A stretch of 64,000 nucleotides of DNA from Streptomyces sp. CB01580 (lineage in GTDB: Bacteria; Actinomycetota; Actinomycetes; Streptomycetales; Streptomycetaceae), in assembly GCF_001905795.1 (NCBI RefSeq), contig NZ_LIXJ01000022.1, positions 1-64,000 on the forward strand, given 5' to 3'. The notes under the pieces are model-generated. The model was given only the letters and a program-made list of their open reading frames with translations. It made no database searches and was not told where the DNA came from. Position numbers and translations under genes: made by a program. This document shows, in pieces, positions 52,504 to 61,282 of the stretch (the first letter of the stretch is position 1; each line of letters begins with the position of its first letter).

Positions 52504-53418
52504 TCAGAGGCGTGCGGCCAGGGCCGCCAGGTAGCGTACGACGGCGGCCGGGCCGTCCAGCAGCAGATCGGCCCGTTCGGCCAGCTCGGTGACCTCGGCG
52601 CTGCCGCTGCAGACCAGCAGGCCCGGGATGCCGTCGGTGCCCTCGGTGCTTTCGGTGCCCTCGGTACTTTCGGTGCTTTCGGTGCGGAGCTTCTCGACAG
52701 CCGCGTACGCGGCGAGGTCGCCGAGGTCGTCGCCCGCGTACAGGACGGACTCGGCGCCCGCCTCGCGGAGGTACCGCGCGAGCGCGACGCCCTTGTCCAT
52801 GCCGGGTGGGCGCAGCTCCAGCACCAGGCGGCCGGGTTCGACGATCAGCCCGTGGCGGGTGGCGAGCTCGCCGAGGGGTTCGCGCAGGGCCTCGAAGGCA
52901 CCTTGGGGGTCGGCGGCGCGGCGGGTGTGGACGGCGAGCGCCCGGCCCTTCTCCTCGACCCAGGTGCCGTGCCAGGCGCCGTGCCGGTCGAGCACGCCGG
53001 GCAGTTCGGCGCGGGCCGCGGCCACGCCGGGGTGCGGGGCGGGGGCCTGGACGGTACCGGTGACGGCGTCCCAGCGCTCGGCGCCGTAGTGGCCGAGTAC
53101 GACGAGGTGGTCGAGGCCCGCCACCCCGGCGAAGCCGCCGTGCCGGACGGCGACGCCGGCCGGACGGCCCGTGATCACGGCGACGGAGGCCACTTTCGGG
53201 GCGAGCGCGGCGAGCGCGGCGACGGCGCCAGGATGGGCACGGGCCTGGTCCGGGTCCGGGACGATGTCGGCGAGCGTCCCGTCGAAGTCGAGTGCGATGA
53301 CGGCACGGTCCGGGCGCGCGAGGATCGCGGCGAGCGCCTCCCGGCCGGCCCGGGTGGTGGGGGTCGGGAACTCGGACGGGGTCGCGCTCGGCGCGGGTGC
53401 GTGCGGGTTGCTGCCCAT
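52504..53418 (-). CDS. otsB: Trehalose-6-phosphate phosphatase (HAD family)
   Basis: This 304-residue HAD phosphatase releases trehalose from trehalose-6-phosphate. Motif I is ALDFDGTLADI with the nucleophilic Asp (near residue 44), motif II is SVAVITGRP, and the C-terminal motif is LYAGDDLGDLAAY. Between the last two helices sits a Thr-Glu-Ser/Gly repeat (STESTEGTESTEGTDG) encoded by a short degenerate repeat at about 52635-52690. It is a low-complexity surface loop absent from the usual family. Confidence 0.93.
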   Translation of the reverse strand: MGSNPHAPAPSATPSEFPTPTTRAGREALAAILARPDRAVIALDFDGTLADIVPDPDQARAHPGAVAALAALAPKVASVAVITGRPAGVAVRHGGFAGVAGLDHLVVLGHYGAERWDAVTGTVQAPAPHPGVAAARAELPGVLDRHGAWHGTWVEEKGRALAVHTRRAADPQGAFEALREPLGELATRHGLIVEPGRLVLELRPPGMDKGVALARYLREAGAESVLYAGDDLGDLAAYAAVEKLRTESTESTEGTESTEGTDGIPGLLVCSGSAEVTELAERADLLLDGPAAVVRYLAALAARL

Positions 53419-53464
53419 GGGGCGAGCCTATAGGCGGCGGCGGGCGGAGTGGTGGGCCGTTGTG

Positions 53465-53884
53465 TCAGCGGCGATCGCGGCGGGCGTCCCGGACGCGGCG
53501 CAGGCGGTTCACCGTCACCGGGTCCTCCTCCAGCGCCCGGCGGTCGTCGAGGAGCGCGTTCAGCAGTTGGTAGTAACGCGTGGGCGAGATGCCGAGTTGC
53601 TCGCGGATCGCCCGCTCCTTGGCCCCGGGGCCGGCCCACGAGCGGCGCTCCAGGGCCAGTACGGCACGGTCGCGGTCGGAGAGGCCGGATGCGTTCGGTG
53701 CCTCGGGCGTCTCCCGCCCGTCGGTTCCGTCGGACGGTCCCGACGGTTCCGCAGGATCGGACGGGGCAGGCGGGGCGGGCTGCGCCGACGGGACGGACGG
53801 TTCGACCGGGCCGACCGGTTCGGCGGAACCGACCGGCTCGGCCGGGCGGGCCGTGTCGTCGGGGCCGTGCTCGGGGGTGGTCAT
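53465..53884 (-). CDS. DUF3263 helix-turn-helix protein
   Basis: This 139-residue protein has a Pro/Ser/Glu-rich N-terminal half and a conserved C-terminal DUF3263 domain (LSDRDRAVLALERRSWAGPGAKERAIREQLG, then SPTRYYQLLNALLDD). The domain resembles an RNA polymerase sigma-like helix-turn-helix and is common in actinobacteria, often near otsB. Function is unknown. ATG 53884 has only a weak ribosome site. Confidence 0.82.
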   Translation of the reverse strand: MTTPEHGPDDTARPAEPVGSAEPVGPVEPSVPSAQPAPPAPSDPAEPSGPSDGTDGRETPEAPNASGLSDRDRAVLALERRSWAGPGAKERAIREQLGISPTRYYQLLNALLDDRRALEEDPVTVNRLRRVRDARRDRR

Positions 53885-53941
53885 ATCAGCCAACCTATCG
53901 CCCGCCCGGAGGACCGCCACCCCGCCACCGTGCGGCCTCCG

Positions 53942-55222
53942 CTACCGGGCGTCCCGCTCCCGTGCGGCCTCCGCGGCAGCCGCGTCCTGTCCGATCCTCC
54001 CCAGCACGGCCGCGGGGTTCCCGTCCGGTGCGACCGCCTTGCCGATGTTCTCCTTGATCGACTCATTGGTCCTGGCCCAGGACGTCTTGCCGTAGGGGTA
54101 GAACTCCGCGTTCGGCAACGCGGCCAGGAAGTTCCGCAGCGGCTCGTGCCCGGCGTCGGACTCCATCGCGGCGGAGGCGCTGCCGGTGACCGGCAGCAGG
54201 TCGTACTTGTCGGCGAACTCGATGACGTTCTTGTCGGTGAAGAGGTACTCAAGGAACTTGCGCAGCTGCACCCGGTGGCCGCGCTGCTTGAATCCCATGA
54301 TCCAGTCGGCGACCCCCACCGGGCTCGTGCCGGGACCATCGGCGCCGGGCATCGGCACCATGCCGACGGAGATCCCGTTCTTCCGCGCCTCCCGCATCAG
54401 CGTCGGGTGGCCGTTCAGCATGCCGACCTCGCCGCGCGTGAACGCGGCGAACGCCTTGCCCCGGTCGAGATCGCCGGGCGCGACCGGGCCCACCAGCCCC
54501 TTGCCGACCAGGTTCGTCCGCAGCCAGTCGAAGGTCCTGATGTTCTCGGCCGAGTCGAACTCGTACGAACCGGAGTCGTCGATGAAGCCGCCGCCTCCAC
54601 CAAGCAGCCACATCATGGTCTCGGCCTGTGCCTCCTCCGGGCCGAGCGGCAGCGCGAAGGGGTACTTCACACCGCGCTGCTCCAGCACCGCCGCGTCGTC
54701 GCGGATGTCGTCCCAGGTACGCGGGGCGGACAGGCCCGCGTCGGCGAACAGCTTCTTGTTGTAGAAGAGCAGTCGGGTGCTGGCGACGAACGGCAGCCCG
54801 TACTGGGTACGGTCCACACTGCCCGCGTCGGTCAGACGGGGCAGGAAATTGGCCTGGGTACGTATGGACAACAGCTGGTCGGCCCGGTAGAGCTTGTCGG
54901 CCTTCGCGTAGTCGGCGTAGGCCCCGATCTGGGCGGCGTCGGGGGCCCGTCCGTTCTTCACCATGGTGGCGACCTCGCGCTCGATGTCCTTCCACGAGTG
55001 GACGCTGACGTCGACCTTGATGCCGGGGTGGGACGCCTCGAAGCCCTTGACCAGGCCGTCCCAGTACTTCTTGGAGCTGTCGGCCGGGCCGGTGCCGTAG
55101 TCCGCCGCGACCAGTCGGAGCGTGACCTCGCCCGGTCCGTCGCCCCCGCCGCACCCCGCGAGCACCGCGGTCATCCCCATCGCGGCCACAGTCGCCGTCA
55201 TTCCCAAGTAAAGCCGCCGCAC
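53942..55222 (-). CDS. Sugar ABC transporter substrate-binding lipoprotein
   Basis: This 426-residue family 1 solute-binding protein has a lipoprotein signal peptide with the lipobox VLAGC (Cys near residue 23) and a bilobal periplasmic-type fold. The middle block PFVASTRLLFYNKKLFADAGL is typical of the carbohydrate ABC family. No permease or ATPase gene lies alongside; the MsiK-type shared ATPase is likely used. The GTG start (RRLYLGMTATVAAM) follows a purine-rich stretch. Its sugar is unknown. Confidence 0.88.
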   Translation of the reverse strand: MRRLYLGMTATVAAMGMTAVLAGCGGGDGPGEVTLRLVAADYGTGPADSSKKYWDGLVKGFEASHPGIKVDVSVHSWKDIEREVATMVKNGRAPDAAQIGAYADYAKADKLYRADQLLSIRTQANFLPRLTDAGSVDRTQYGLPFVASTRLLFYNKKLFADAGLSAPRTWDDIRDDAAVLEQRGVKYPFALPLGPEEAQAETMMWLLGGGGGFIDDSGSYEFDSAENIRTFDWLRTNLVGKGLVGPVAPGDLDRGKAFAAFTRGEVGMLNGHPTLMREARKNGISVGMVPMPGADGPGTSPVGVADWIMGFKQRGHRVQLRKFLEYLFTDKNVIEFADKYDLLPVTGSASAAMESDAGHEPLRNFLAALPNAEFYPYGKTSWARTNESIKENIGKAVAPDGNPAAVLGRIGQDAAAAEAARERDAR

Positions 55223-55612
55223 ACCCAGTTCCGTTCTCGTGAAGCCCTCCGGACGAACCGCGATCCTTCCCGGTCGCCCATCGAAGGTTTACACCAGCGA
55301 GCCATCACTTTCACAACGCGCCCTGTGCGAAGCCTGGTTGACGCGAATCGACTACCCCTCGACCTGAATCGACCGGTGAACGCGCTTGCGCAGGAAGGAA
55401 CTCCGGCCGAACGACCGGCGCCACGCCTCCCCCTCGCCAGGAACGGCGCCGGCCGGGGCGGGGGGTGACGCGCGCACCTCATCACCCCCGGCCGAACCGG
55501 ACGGACCGCGGCGAAGGCCGTCGGCACCCCTGGAGGGTGATTTTGTATGGATCCGCAACAAACCAGAGAAGTGGACTAGACCTATCGAGGTCCCTGGGCG
55601 AGACTGTTTCCC
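55223..55612. other. Divergent control region between the lipoprotein gene and nagK
   Basis: This 390-bp gap contains no gene I can support. It carries promoters for both divergent genes; the nagK side has the DasR-type operator listed next. A clean -35/-10 pair was not identified. Confidence 0.4.
55570..55585 (+). promoter_or_regulatory. DasR-type operator upstream of nagK
   Basis: AGTGGACTAGACCTAT has the dre core TGGaCTAGACCt, matching 10 of 12 positions of TGGTCTAGACCA. It ends 27 bases before the nagK GTG. DasR represses the GlcNAc kinase/deacetylase operon in S. coelicolor, released by glucosamine-6-phosphate. Confidence 0.85.
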
Positions 55613-56545
55613 GTGAAACACGTCATCGCCCTCGATGTGGGCGGCACCGGAATGAAGGCCGCACTGGTCGGGACCGACGGCACCCTGTTGCACGAGGCGC
55701 GGCGGGCCACCGGCAGGGAGCGCGGTCCCGACGCCGTCGTGGAGTCGATCCTCACCTTCGCGGCGGACCTGCGCGCGCACGGCGAGGAGCACCTCGGCGA
55801 AAGCGCCCTCGCGGCCGGCGTCGCCGTGCCCGGCATCATCGACGCCGAGAACGGCATCGCGGTCTACGCCTCGAACCTGGGCTGGCGCGACGTACCCATG
55901 CGGCGGCTGCTCGGCGAGCGGCTCGGCGGCGTCCCCGTGGCGCTCGGCCACGACGTGCGCACAGGTGGACTCGCCGAGGGGCGGATCGGGGCGGGCAAGG
56001 GCACCGACCGCTTCCTCTTCCTGCCGCTGGGCACCGGAATCGCCGGGGCCATCGGCATCGCGGGCACCATCGAGGCGGGCGCGCACGGGTACGCGGGCGA
56101 GATCGGCCACATCGTGGTCCGCCCGGACGGCCCGGAATGCGGCTGCGGCCAGCGCGGCTGTCTGGAGACCCTGGCCTCGGCCTCCGCGGTGACCCGGGCC
56201 TGGGCCGCCGCCTCCGGCGATCCGACGGCGGACGCCGCGGACTGCGCGAAGGCCGTCGAGTCGGGCGACCCCGCGGCCGTGGAGGTCTGGCGGGACGCCG
56301 TCGACGCGCTCGCCGCCGGGCTGGTCACCGCAGTGACGCTGCTCGACCCCCGCATGCTCATCATCGGTGGCGGGCTCGCCGAGGCCGGGGAAACGTTGTT
56401 CACACCGCTCCGTGCGGCCGTCGAGGAGCGCGTCACGTTCCAGAAGCTGCCCCACATCGTCCCGGCGGCCCTCGGGGACACCGCCGGATGCCTGGGCGCA
56501 GGGCTGCTCGCCTGGGATCTTCTCTCCACGGAGGTATCCGTCTGA
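55613..56545 (+). CDS. nagK: N-acetylglucosamine kinase, ROK family
   Basis: This 310-residue ROK kinase phosphorylates GlcNAc at O6 with ATP. The phosphate loop is DVGGTGMKAALVG near residue 8, and the zinc-binding ROK signature is HIVVRPDGPECGCGQRGCLET. Catalytic Asp lies in GHDVRTGGLAEG. The start is a GTG. Its stop overlaps the nagA start (TGATG). The operon is controlled by a DasR-type site. Confidence 0.92.
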   Translation: MKHVIALDVGGTGMKAALVGTDGTLLHEARRATGRERGPDAVVESILTFAADLRAHGEEHLGESALAAGVAVPGIIDAENGIAVYASNLGWRDVPMRRLLGERLGGVPVALGHDVRTGGLAEGRIGAGKGTDRFLFLPLGTGIAGAIGIAGTIEAGAHGYAGEIGHIVVRPDGPECGCGQRGCLETLASASAVTRAWAAASGDPTADAADCAKAVESGDPAAVEVWRDAVDALAAGLVTAVTLLDPRMLIIGGGLAEAGETLFTPLRAAVEERVTFQKLPHIVPAALGDTAGCLGAGLLAWDLLSTEVSV

Positions 56546-57699
56546 TGGCCGGACGCGCAGACAGCACGGTTCTCGCAGGTGCCCGGGTGGTGCTTCCCAC
56601 CGGGACCGTCGAGAACGGACGGGTGATCGTCGAGGGCACCCGGATCGCCGGCTCGGCCCCGGAGGACGCCCGGATCGTCGATCTGAGCGACCACTGGCTG
56701 GTCCCGGGCTTCGTCGACATGCACAACCACGGCGGCGGCGGCGCGTCCTTCACCTCCGGCACCGTCGACGAGGTCCTCACCGGCATCCGCACCCACCGCG
56801 AACACGGCACCACCACGCTGGTCGCCTCGACAGTCACCGGCGAGCTGGACTTCCTGGCCCAGCGGGCGGGCATCCTGTCCGAACTGGTCGAGCAGGGCGA
56901 CCTGGCCGGCATCCACTTCGAGGGCCCGTTCATCTCGCCGTGCCGCAAGGGCGCGCACAGCGAGGACCTGCTGCGTCACCCGGACCCGGCCGAGGTCCGC
57001 AAGCTGATGGACGCGGCGCGCGGCACCGCGAAGATGTTCACCCTCGCCACTGAGCTTCCCGGCGGCATCGAGTCGGTGCGGCTCCTTGCCGAACACGGCG
57101 TCATCGCCGCCATCGGCCACACGGACGCCACGTACGAGCAGACCGTCGAGGCGATCGACGCGGGCGCCACCGTCGCCACGCACCTGTTCAACGCGATGCC
57201 GCCGCTGGCCCACCGCGCGCCCGGCCCGATCGCGGCCCTCCTGGAGGACGAGCGGGTCACGGTCGAGCTGATCAACGACGGCACGCATCTGCACCCTGCC
57301 GCCCTGGAGCTGGCCTACCACCACGCGGGCGCCGACCGCGTCGCACTGATCACCGACGCCATGGACGCGGCCGGGTTCGGCGACGGGCGCTACCAGCTCG
57401 GCCCGCTCGCGGTCGAGGTCAAGGACGGCGTCGCGCGACTGGTAGAAGGCAACTCGATCGCGGGCTCCACCCTCACCCTGGACACCGCGTTCCACCGCGC
57501 CATGACCATCGACCGGATCCGGGTCGAGGACGTCGTCCAGTCCATCTCCGCCAATCCGGCCCGGCTCCTCGGCGTGTACGACAGGGTCGGCTCGCTGGAA
57601 CCGGGCAAGGACGCGGACCTGGTGGTCCTGGACGCGGACTTCGCGCTCAAGGGCGTCATGCGCAAGGGCGAGTGGATCACCGAGCCCTGGACCGACTGA
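56545..57699 (+). CDS. nagA: N-acetylglucosamine-6-phosphate deacetylase
   Basis: This 384-residue amidohydrolase converts GlcNAc-6-phosphate to glucosamine-6-phosphate, the DasR inducer. Metal sites are the DMHNHGGGG block near residue 62, HFEGPF, GHTDATYEQ and HLFNAMPPLAHRAPG. The catalytic Asp lies in LITDAMDAAGFGDG. One-base overlap with nagK indicates coupled translation. Confidence 0.95.
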   Translation: MAGRADSTVLAGARVVLPTGTVENGRVIVEGTRIAGSAPEDARIVDLSDHWLVPGFVDMHNHGGGGASFTSGTVDEVLTGIRTHREHGTTTLVASTVTGELDFLAQRAGILSELVEQGDLAGIHFEGPFISPCRKGAHSEDLLRHPDPAEVRKLMDAARGTAKMFTLATELPGGIESVRLLAEHGVIAAIGHTDATYEQTVEAIDAGATVATHLFNAMPPLAHRAPGPIAALLEDERVTVELINDGTHLHPAALELAYHHAGADRVALITDAMDAAGFGDGRYQLGPLAVEVKDGVARLVEGNSIAGSTLTLDTAFHRAMTIDRIRVEDVVQSISANPARLLGVYDRVGSLEPGKDADLVVLDADFALKGVMRKGEWITEPWTD

Positions 57700-57850
57700 G
57701 GATCGGCTGAAGACCGGCAGAGGGCCGTCCGGGGCCCGAAGCCGGGGCCGCCGAGACCGGGCCGGGACCGTCCTGATCGCAGCCTCGCGCGAGCGCCTGC
57801 GGTGTTCACCGCCGTTGACGGCTGTTGACGGCGAGTTGAATACGTAACGA

Positions 57851-57894
57851 AGAGACGGCGGTTGGTCCCGGGGCCTGGGCCGACCGCCGCCTCT
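57851..57894 (+). terminator. Terminator after nagKA
   Basis: AGAGACGGCGGTTGG (57851-57865) pairs with CCGACCGCCGCCTCT (57880-57894) with two G-U-type mismatches, 152 bases after the nagA stop. It separates nagKA from the kinase/aldolase pair. Confidence 0.75.
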
Positions 57895-58004
57895 TTGACA
57901 TGATCGTCCGGGATACGGGCGGTCCGAACGCCTGTATCAGGCAGAGAAAGCGCATTCCATCCCGAGGGATCGCGCTCCAGGCAGGGATCGAGGGAGCGGC
58001 CGCG

Positions 58005-59015
58005 GTGATCCTCACGGTCACACTGAATACGGCACTCGACCTGACGTACGGCGTCCCGGAACTCGTCCCGCACGCCAGCCACCGCGTCAGCGACATCTCC
58101 GAGCGCCCCGGCGGCAAGGGCCTCAACGTGGCCCGGGTGCTCTCCGCCCTCGGCCACGAAACGGTGGTCACGGGCTTCGCCGGGGGCTCGACCGGAGCGG
58201 TGCTGCGCGAGCTGCTGGCCGACCTGCCGTCCCGGGACGCCGTGCCCGCCGACTCCGGCCCGGTCGCGGACGACCCCGTCCCCGCCCCCGCCTCCTCGCC
58301 CGCGCCCGCGCAGATCACCGACGCCCTCGTCACCGTCGCCGGGAGCACCCGTCGCACGATCGCCGTCGTCGACCGGACCACCGGCGACACCACCCAGCTC
58401 AACGAACCCGGCCCGCTCGTCAGCGCCGACGAGTGGTCCGCCCTCCTCGCCCAGTACGAGGAACTGCTCACCGGGGCCGACGCCGTCGCCCTCTGCGGCA
58501 GCCTGCCACCGGGCATCCACGTCGGCGCCTACGCCGAACTGGTCCGTTCCGCCCGCGCGGCCGGCGTCCCCGTGCTCCTCGACACCAGCGGCGAGCCGCT
58601 GCGCCGGGGGATCGCCGCCCGCCCCGACCTGATCAAGCCGAACGCCGACGAGCTCGCCCAGCTCACCGGCTCCCGCGACCCGCTGCGCGCCACCCGCGAC
58701 GCCCGCCGCCGCGGCGCGCACGCGGTCGTCGCGTCGCTCGGGCCGGACGGCATGCTGGCGGTCACCCCCGACGGTGTCTGGCAGGCGTCCCCGCCCGCCA
58801 AGGTGCTGGGCAACCCGACCGGTGCGGGCGACTCCGCCGTGGCCGGGCTGTTGTCCGGCCTCGTCGAGGCGCTGGGCTGGCCGGACCGGCTGCGACGGGC
58901 GGTGGCACTGTCGACGGCGACCGTGCTCTCCCCGACGGCCGGCGACTTCGACCGCGCGGCGTACGAGGAGCTGCTGCCGTGCGTCGGCGTCGAGGAACAC
59001 ACCACGGCGGCCTGA
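58005..59015 (+). CDS. PfkB-family sugar-phosphate kinase (1-phosphofructokinase/tagatose-6-phosphate kinase type)
   Basis: This 336-residue ribokinase-fold enzyme has the N-terminal VTLNTALDLTYGV, ISERPGGKGLNVARVLSALG near residue 32 and the PfkB signature GNPTGAGDSAVAGLLSG with the catalytic Asp. These mark the LacC/FruK group that phosphorylates tagatose-6- or fructose-1-phosphate. Followed by a class II aldolase, it may make and then split a ketose bisphosphate. GTG 58005 with GGGAG upstream is preferred over an ATG at 57900. An Ala/Pro-rich loop (near residues 84-105) is an insertion. Confidence 0.88.
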   Translation: MILTVTLNTALDLTYGVPELVPHASHRVSDISERPGGKGLNVARVLSALGHETVVTGFAGGSTGAVLRELLADLPSRDAVPADSGPVADDPVPAPASSPAPAQITDALVTVAGSTRRTIAVVDRTTGDTTQLNEPGPLVSADEWSALLAQYEELLTGADAVALCGSLPPGIHVGAYAELVRSARAAGVPVLLDTSGEPLRRGIAARPDLIKPNADELAQLTGSRDPLRATRDARRRGAHAVVASLGPDGMLAVTPDGVWQASPPAKVLGNPTGAGDSAVAGLLSGLVEALGWPDRLRRAVALSTATVLSPTAGDFDRAAYEELLPCVGVEEHTTAA

Positions 59016-59096
59016 GCCGCCACCCGTACCGTCCCGACCGGACGGCGGCCGGTTCGAGAACTGCCACCCGCACCGGCTCGTCCGGTCACCCCGTAC

Positions 59097-59129
59097 CGGC
59101 TCGTCCGGTCGCCACGACCGGACGAGCCG
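59097..59129 (+). terminator. Hairpin between the kinase and aldolase genes
   Basis: CGGCTCGTCCGGTCG (59097-59111) pairs perfectly with 59115-59129 around a three-base loop. The left arm is partly duplicated upstream (CACCGGCTCGTCCGGTCACC at about 59071). It may reduce read-through into the aldolase. Confidence 0.8.
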
Positions 59130-59156
59130 TTCAGCACAGAAGCAACAGAGGTCAGC

Positions 59157-60005
59157 ATGCCGCTCGTCAGCACCGGTGAACTCGTCTCCGCCGCCCAGGC
59201 CGAAGGGCGCGGGATCGCCGCCTTCAATGTCATCACGCTGGAGCACGCGGAGGCCATAGCCGTCGGCGCGGAGCGCGCCGGGGCCCCCGCCATCCTGCAG
59301 ATCTCCGAGAACGCCGTGAAGTTCCATGGCGGACGGCTCTCCCCCGTGGCCGCCGCGGCCGCCGCCGTCGCCCGTGCCTCCGGCGCCCCGCTCGCGCTCC
59401 ACCTCGACCACGTCGAGTCCGTGGACCTGCTGCACCAGGCGCACGCGGAGGGCTTCGGCTCGGTGATGTTCGACGCCTCCAAGCTCGGTTACGAGGAGAA
59501 CGTGCGGGTCACCGCCGAGGCGGTGGCCTGGGGGCGCGAGCGCGGCATCTGGATCGAGGCCGAACTCGGCAAGGTCGGCGGCAAGGAGGGCGAGCCCCCG
59601 CTCGACGCCCACGCCCCCGGCGTCCGCACCGATCCGGCCGAGGCCGCCGCGTATGTCCGTGACACCGGGGTGGACGCGCTGGCCGTCGCGGTCGGCTCCT
59701 CCCATGCCATGACCGAGCGCACCGCCGCCCTGGACCACGAGCTGATCGGCCGGCTGCGCGACGCGGTCCCGGTGCCGCTGGTGCTGCACGGCTCCAGCGG
59801 TGTCCCGGACGACGAGATCCGCCGGGCCGTCGCCTCCGGCATGGTCAAGATCAACGTGGGTACGGCGCTCAACACGGCGTTCACCGGCGCGGTGCGGGCC
59901 TACCTGGCCGAGAACACCACGGGCGTGGACCCGCGCAAGTACATCGCACCGGGCCGCGAGGCGATGGCGGCGACAGTGGCGGGGTTCCTCTCGCTGATGG
60001 GCTGA
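59157..60005 (+). CDS. Class II ketose-bisphosphate aldolase (tagatose/fructose-1,6-bisphosphate)
   Basis: This 282-residue zinc aldolase splits a ketose 1,6-bisphosphate into two trioses. The zinc-binding LHLDHVES (near residue 81), the IEAELGKVGGKEG phosphate/zinc block, and the C-terminal HGSSGV and INVGTALNTAF are family signatures. It is short, like GatY/KbaY tagatose-bisphosphate aldolases rather than the 350-residue Fba. AGAGG lies upstream of the ATG. Confidence 0.9.
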   Translation: MPLVSTGELVSAAQAEGRGIAAFNVITLEHAEAIAVGAERAGAPAILQISENAVKFHGGRLSPVAAAAAAVARASGAPLALHLDHVESVDLLHQAHAEGFGSVMFDASKLGYEENVRVTAEAVAWGRERGIWIEAELGKVGGKEGEPPLDAHAPGVRTDPAEAAAYVRDTGVDALAVAVGSSHAMTERTAALDHELIGRLRDAVPVPLVLHGSSGVPDDEIRRAVASGMVKINVGTALNTAFTGAVRAYLAENTTGVDPRKYIAPGREAMAATVAGFLSLMG

Positions 60006-60108
60006 CCGGGGCAACGCACCGGAACGCGTGATCCCGGCCCCCGCCCGGGCACTGCGGACGCAAGGGGCAGCATTCGCGCAACAGACGCCCAGCCGCTCAG
60101 GAAAAAAA

Positions 60109-60147
60109 TGCGACCTCTCCCGGGTTCGGACACCAGGAGAGGTCGCA
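60109..60147 (-). terminator. Intrinsic terminator with a U-tract
   Basis: On the minus strand, TGCGACCTCTCC pairs perfectly with GGAGAGGTCGCA (60109-60147) and is followed by seven T residues. This is a textbook Rho-independent terminator, which is uncommon in streptomycetes, for the gene ending at 60168. Confidence 0.92.
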
Positions 60148-60167
60148 GGGCGTTCGCCCTCAATGGG

Positions 60168-61121
60168 TCAGCCGTTCGCAGAGGTGACTTCCAGCCAATC
60201 CAGGATCACGTCGCACTGGTTCCCTTCCTGGCACGAGATGCTGATCTCGTTCTCGCCCTTGATCAGGTCGACCGGCGCCCAGGTGGTCTGCCAGTTCTTT
60301 TCCCAGTCCGAGTCGGACGAGCTGATGAAGTTCTTGAGACCGATGGGCTGCGGATTCGGCTTCCCGTTCACCGTCAGCGTCGCATTGGCGTCCTCGGCGG
60401 GGATCGCGTAACGCACCGTCAGGCGGTACTTACCGCCCTCTGCCATCGCCGCCTTCCACGTCACGGACGACCCGACCGCGTTGAAGCCGGTGACGTACGA
60501 GCCGTTCGGGCCCTCCGCACCCTTGATCGACTGGTCGACGGTCGCCGAGCCGCCGAGCTTCAGCGTCGCCGCGTTCTGCTTGGGCAGCTCGGCCGGGGCC
60601 TCGGCGCCGGTGGTCTGCTCGGGCTTCGGGGACTCCTCGACCTGATCGGAGGGGGCCTGGGAGGAGGTGGCCTCGTCCTTCTTCCGGTCCTTGTCGTTGT
60701 CCTTGTTCGTGAGCAGCATGGCGCCGATGCCGACGAGCACGACCAGGACCACCGCGACCGCGCCGATCAGCAGGCCCTTGGTGTTCGGGCCGCCCTTGCC
60801 GGAGCCGCCGGGGGCGATGCCGCCGGGCTGCTGCGGGGCGTGTCCGGCGGGTGCGCCGCCGGGGTAGGTCTCCGGGGCCGCGTACTGGGCGCTCGGTCCG
60901 CCGTACGGCTGCTGCGGCGGCGCCTGCTGCCCGTACTGGCGCTCACCGACGGCCCGCACCTGGTTGTACGAGGTCCGGGGCACACCTGGCTGGGCCACCG
61001 GAGGGTAGCCGTAGCCGCCCTGCCGTGGCGACTGCGCGCCCGACGCCTGCCCGTCCTCGTACAGATAGCCGAACGGATCGTCGTCCTCGGGCGTGTTTGC
61101 GCCGTTGTTCCCGGCCGTCAT
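60168..61121 (-). CDS. Membrane-anchored protein with carbohydrate-binding module
   Basis: This 317-residue protein has a Gly/Pro/Gln/Tyr-rich cytoplasmic N-terminus (about 115 residues), one transmembrane helix (LLIGAVAVVLVVLVGIGAML), an acidic linker, and a C-terminal extracellular beta-sandwich like a CBM35/CBM6-type carbohydrate-binding module (ATLTVNGKP, GGKYRLTVRYA, ILDWLEV). Two Cys near the end (ISCQEGNQC) may form a disulfide. It probably binds polysaccharide at the cell surface. GAGGAG precedes the ATG. Confidence 0.85.
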   Translation of the reverse strand: MTAGNNGANTPEDDDPFGYLYEDGQASGAQSPRQGGYGYPPVAQPGVPRTSYNQVRAVGERQYGQQAPPQQPYGGPSAQYAAPETYPGGAPAGHAPQQPGGIAPGGSGKGGPNTKGLLIGAVAVVLVVLVGIGAMLLTNKDNDKDRKKDEATSSQAPSDQVEESPKPEQTTGAEAPAELPKQNAATLKLGGSATVDQSIKGAEGPNGSYVTGFNAVGSSVTWKAAMAEGGKYRLTVRYAIPAEDANATLTVNGKPNPQPIGLKNFISSSDSDWEKNWQTTWAPVDLIKGENEISISCQEGNQCDVILDWLEVTSANG

Positions 61122-61282
61122 CCCTGGTTACTCCTCACCATCTCGCCAGCCGTCGCCGTATCTCGCCAGCCGTGGCCGACCGGCCGAGCCTACCCCGAAC
61201 GGGCCACACCAAGAATTGCCGTCGCATGTCCTGTGACCGCTTCGAAGCAAGGCCCACCACCTGCGTGAACGTCGCGTAGACG

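Noticed and set aside
57900..58004. Upstream ATG start for the PfkB kinase
   Set aside because: It adds 35 residues before the conserved ILTVTLN N-terminus and the ATG lies directly behind the terminator stem; GTG 58005 has a ribosome site.
59071..59129. Riboswitch or attenuator before the aldolase gene
   Set aside because: Only a simple perfect hairpin with a duplicated left arm is visible, with no conserved aptamer core.
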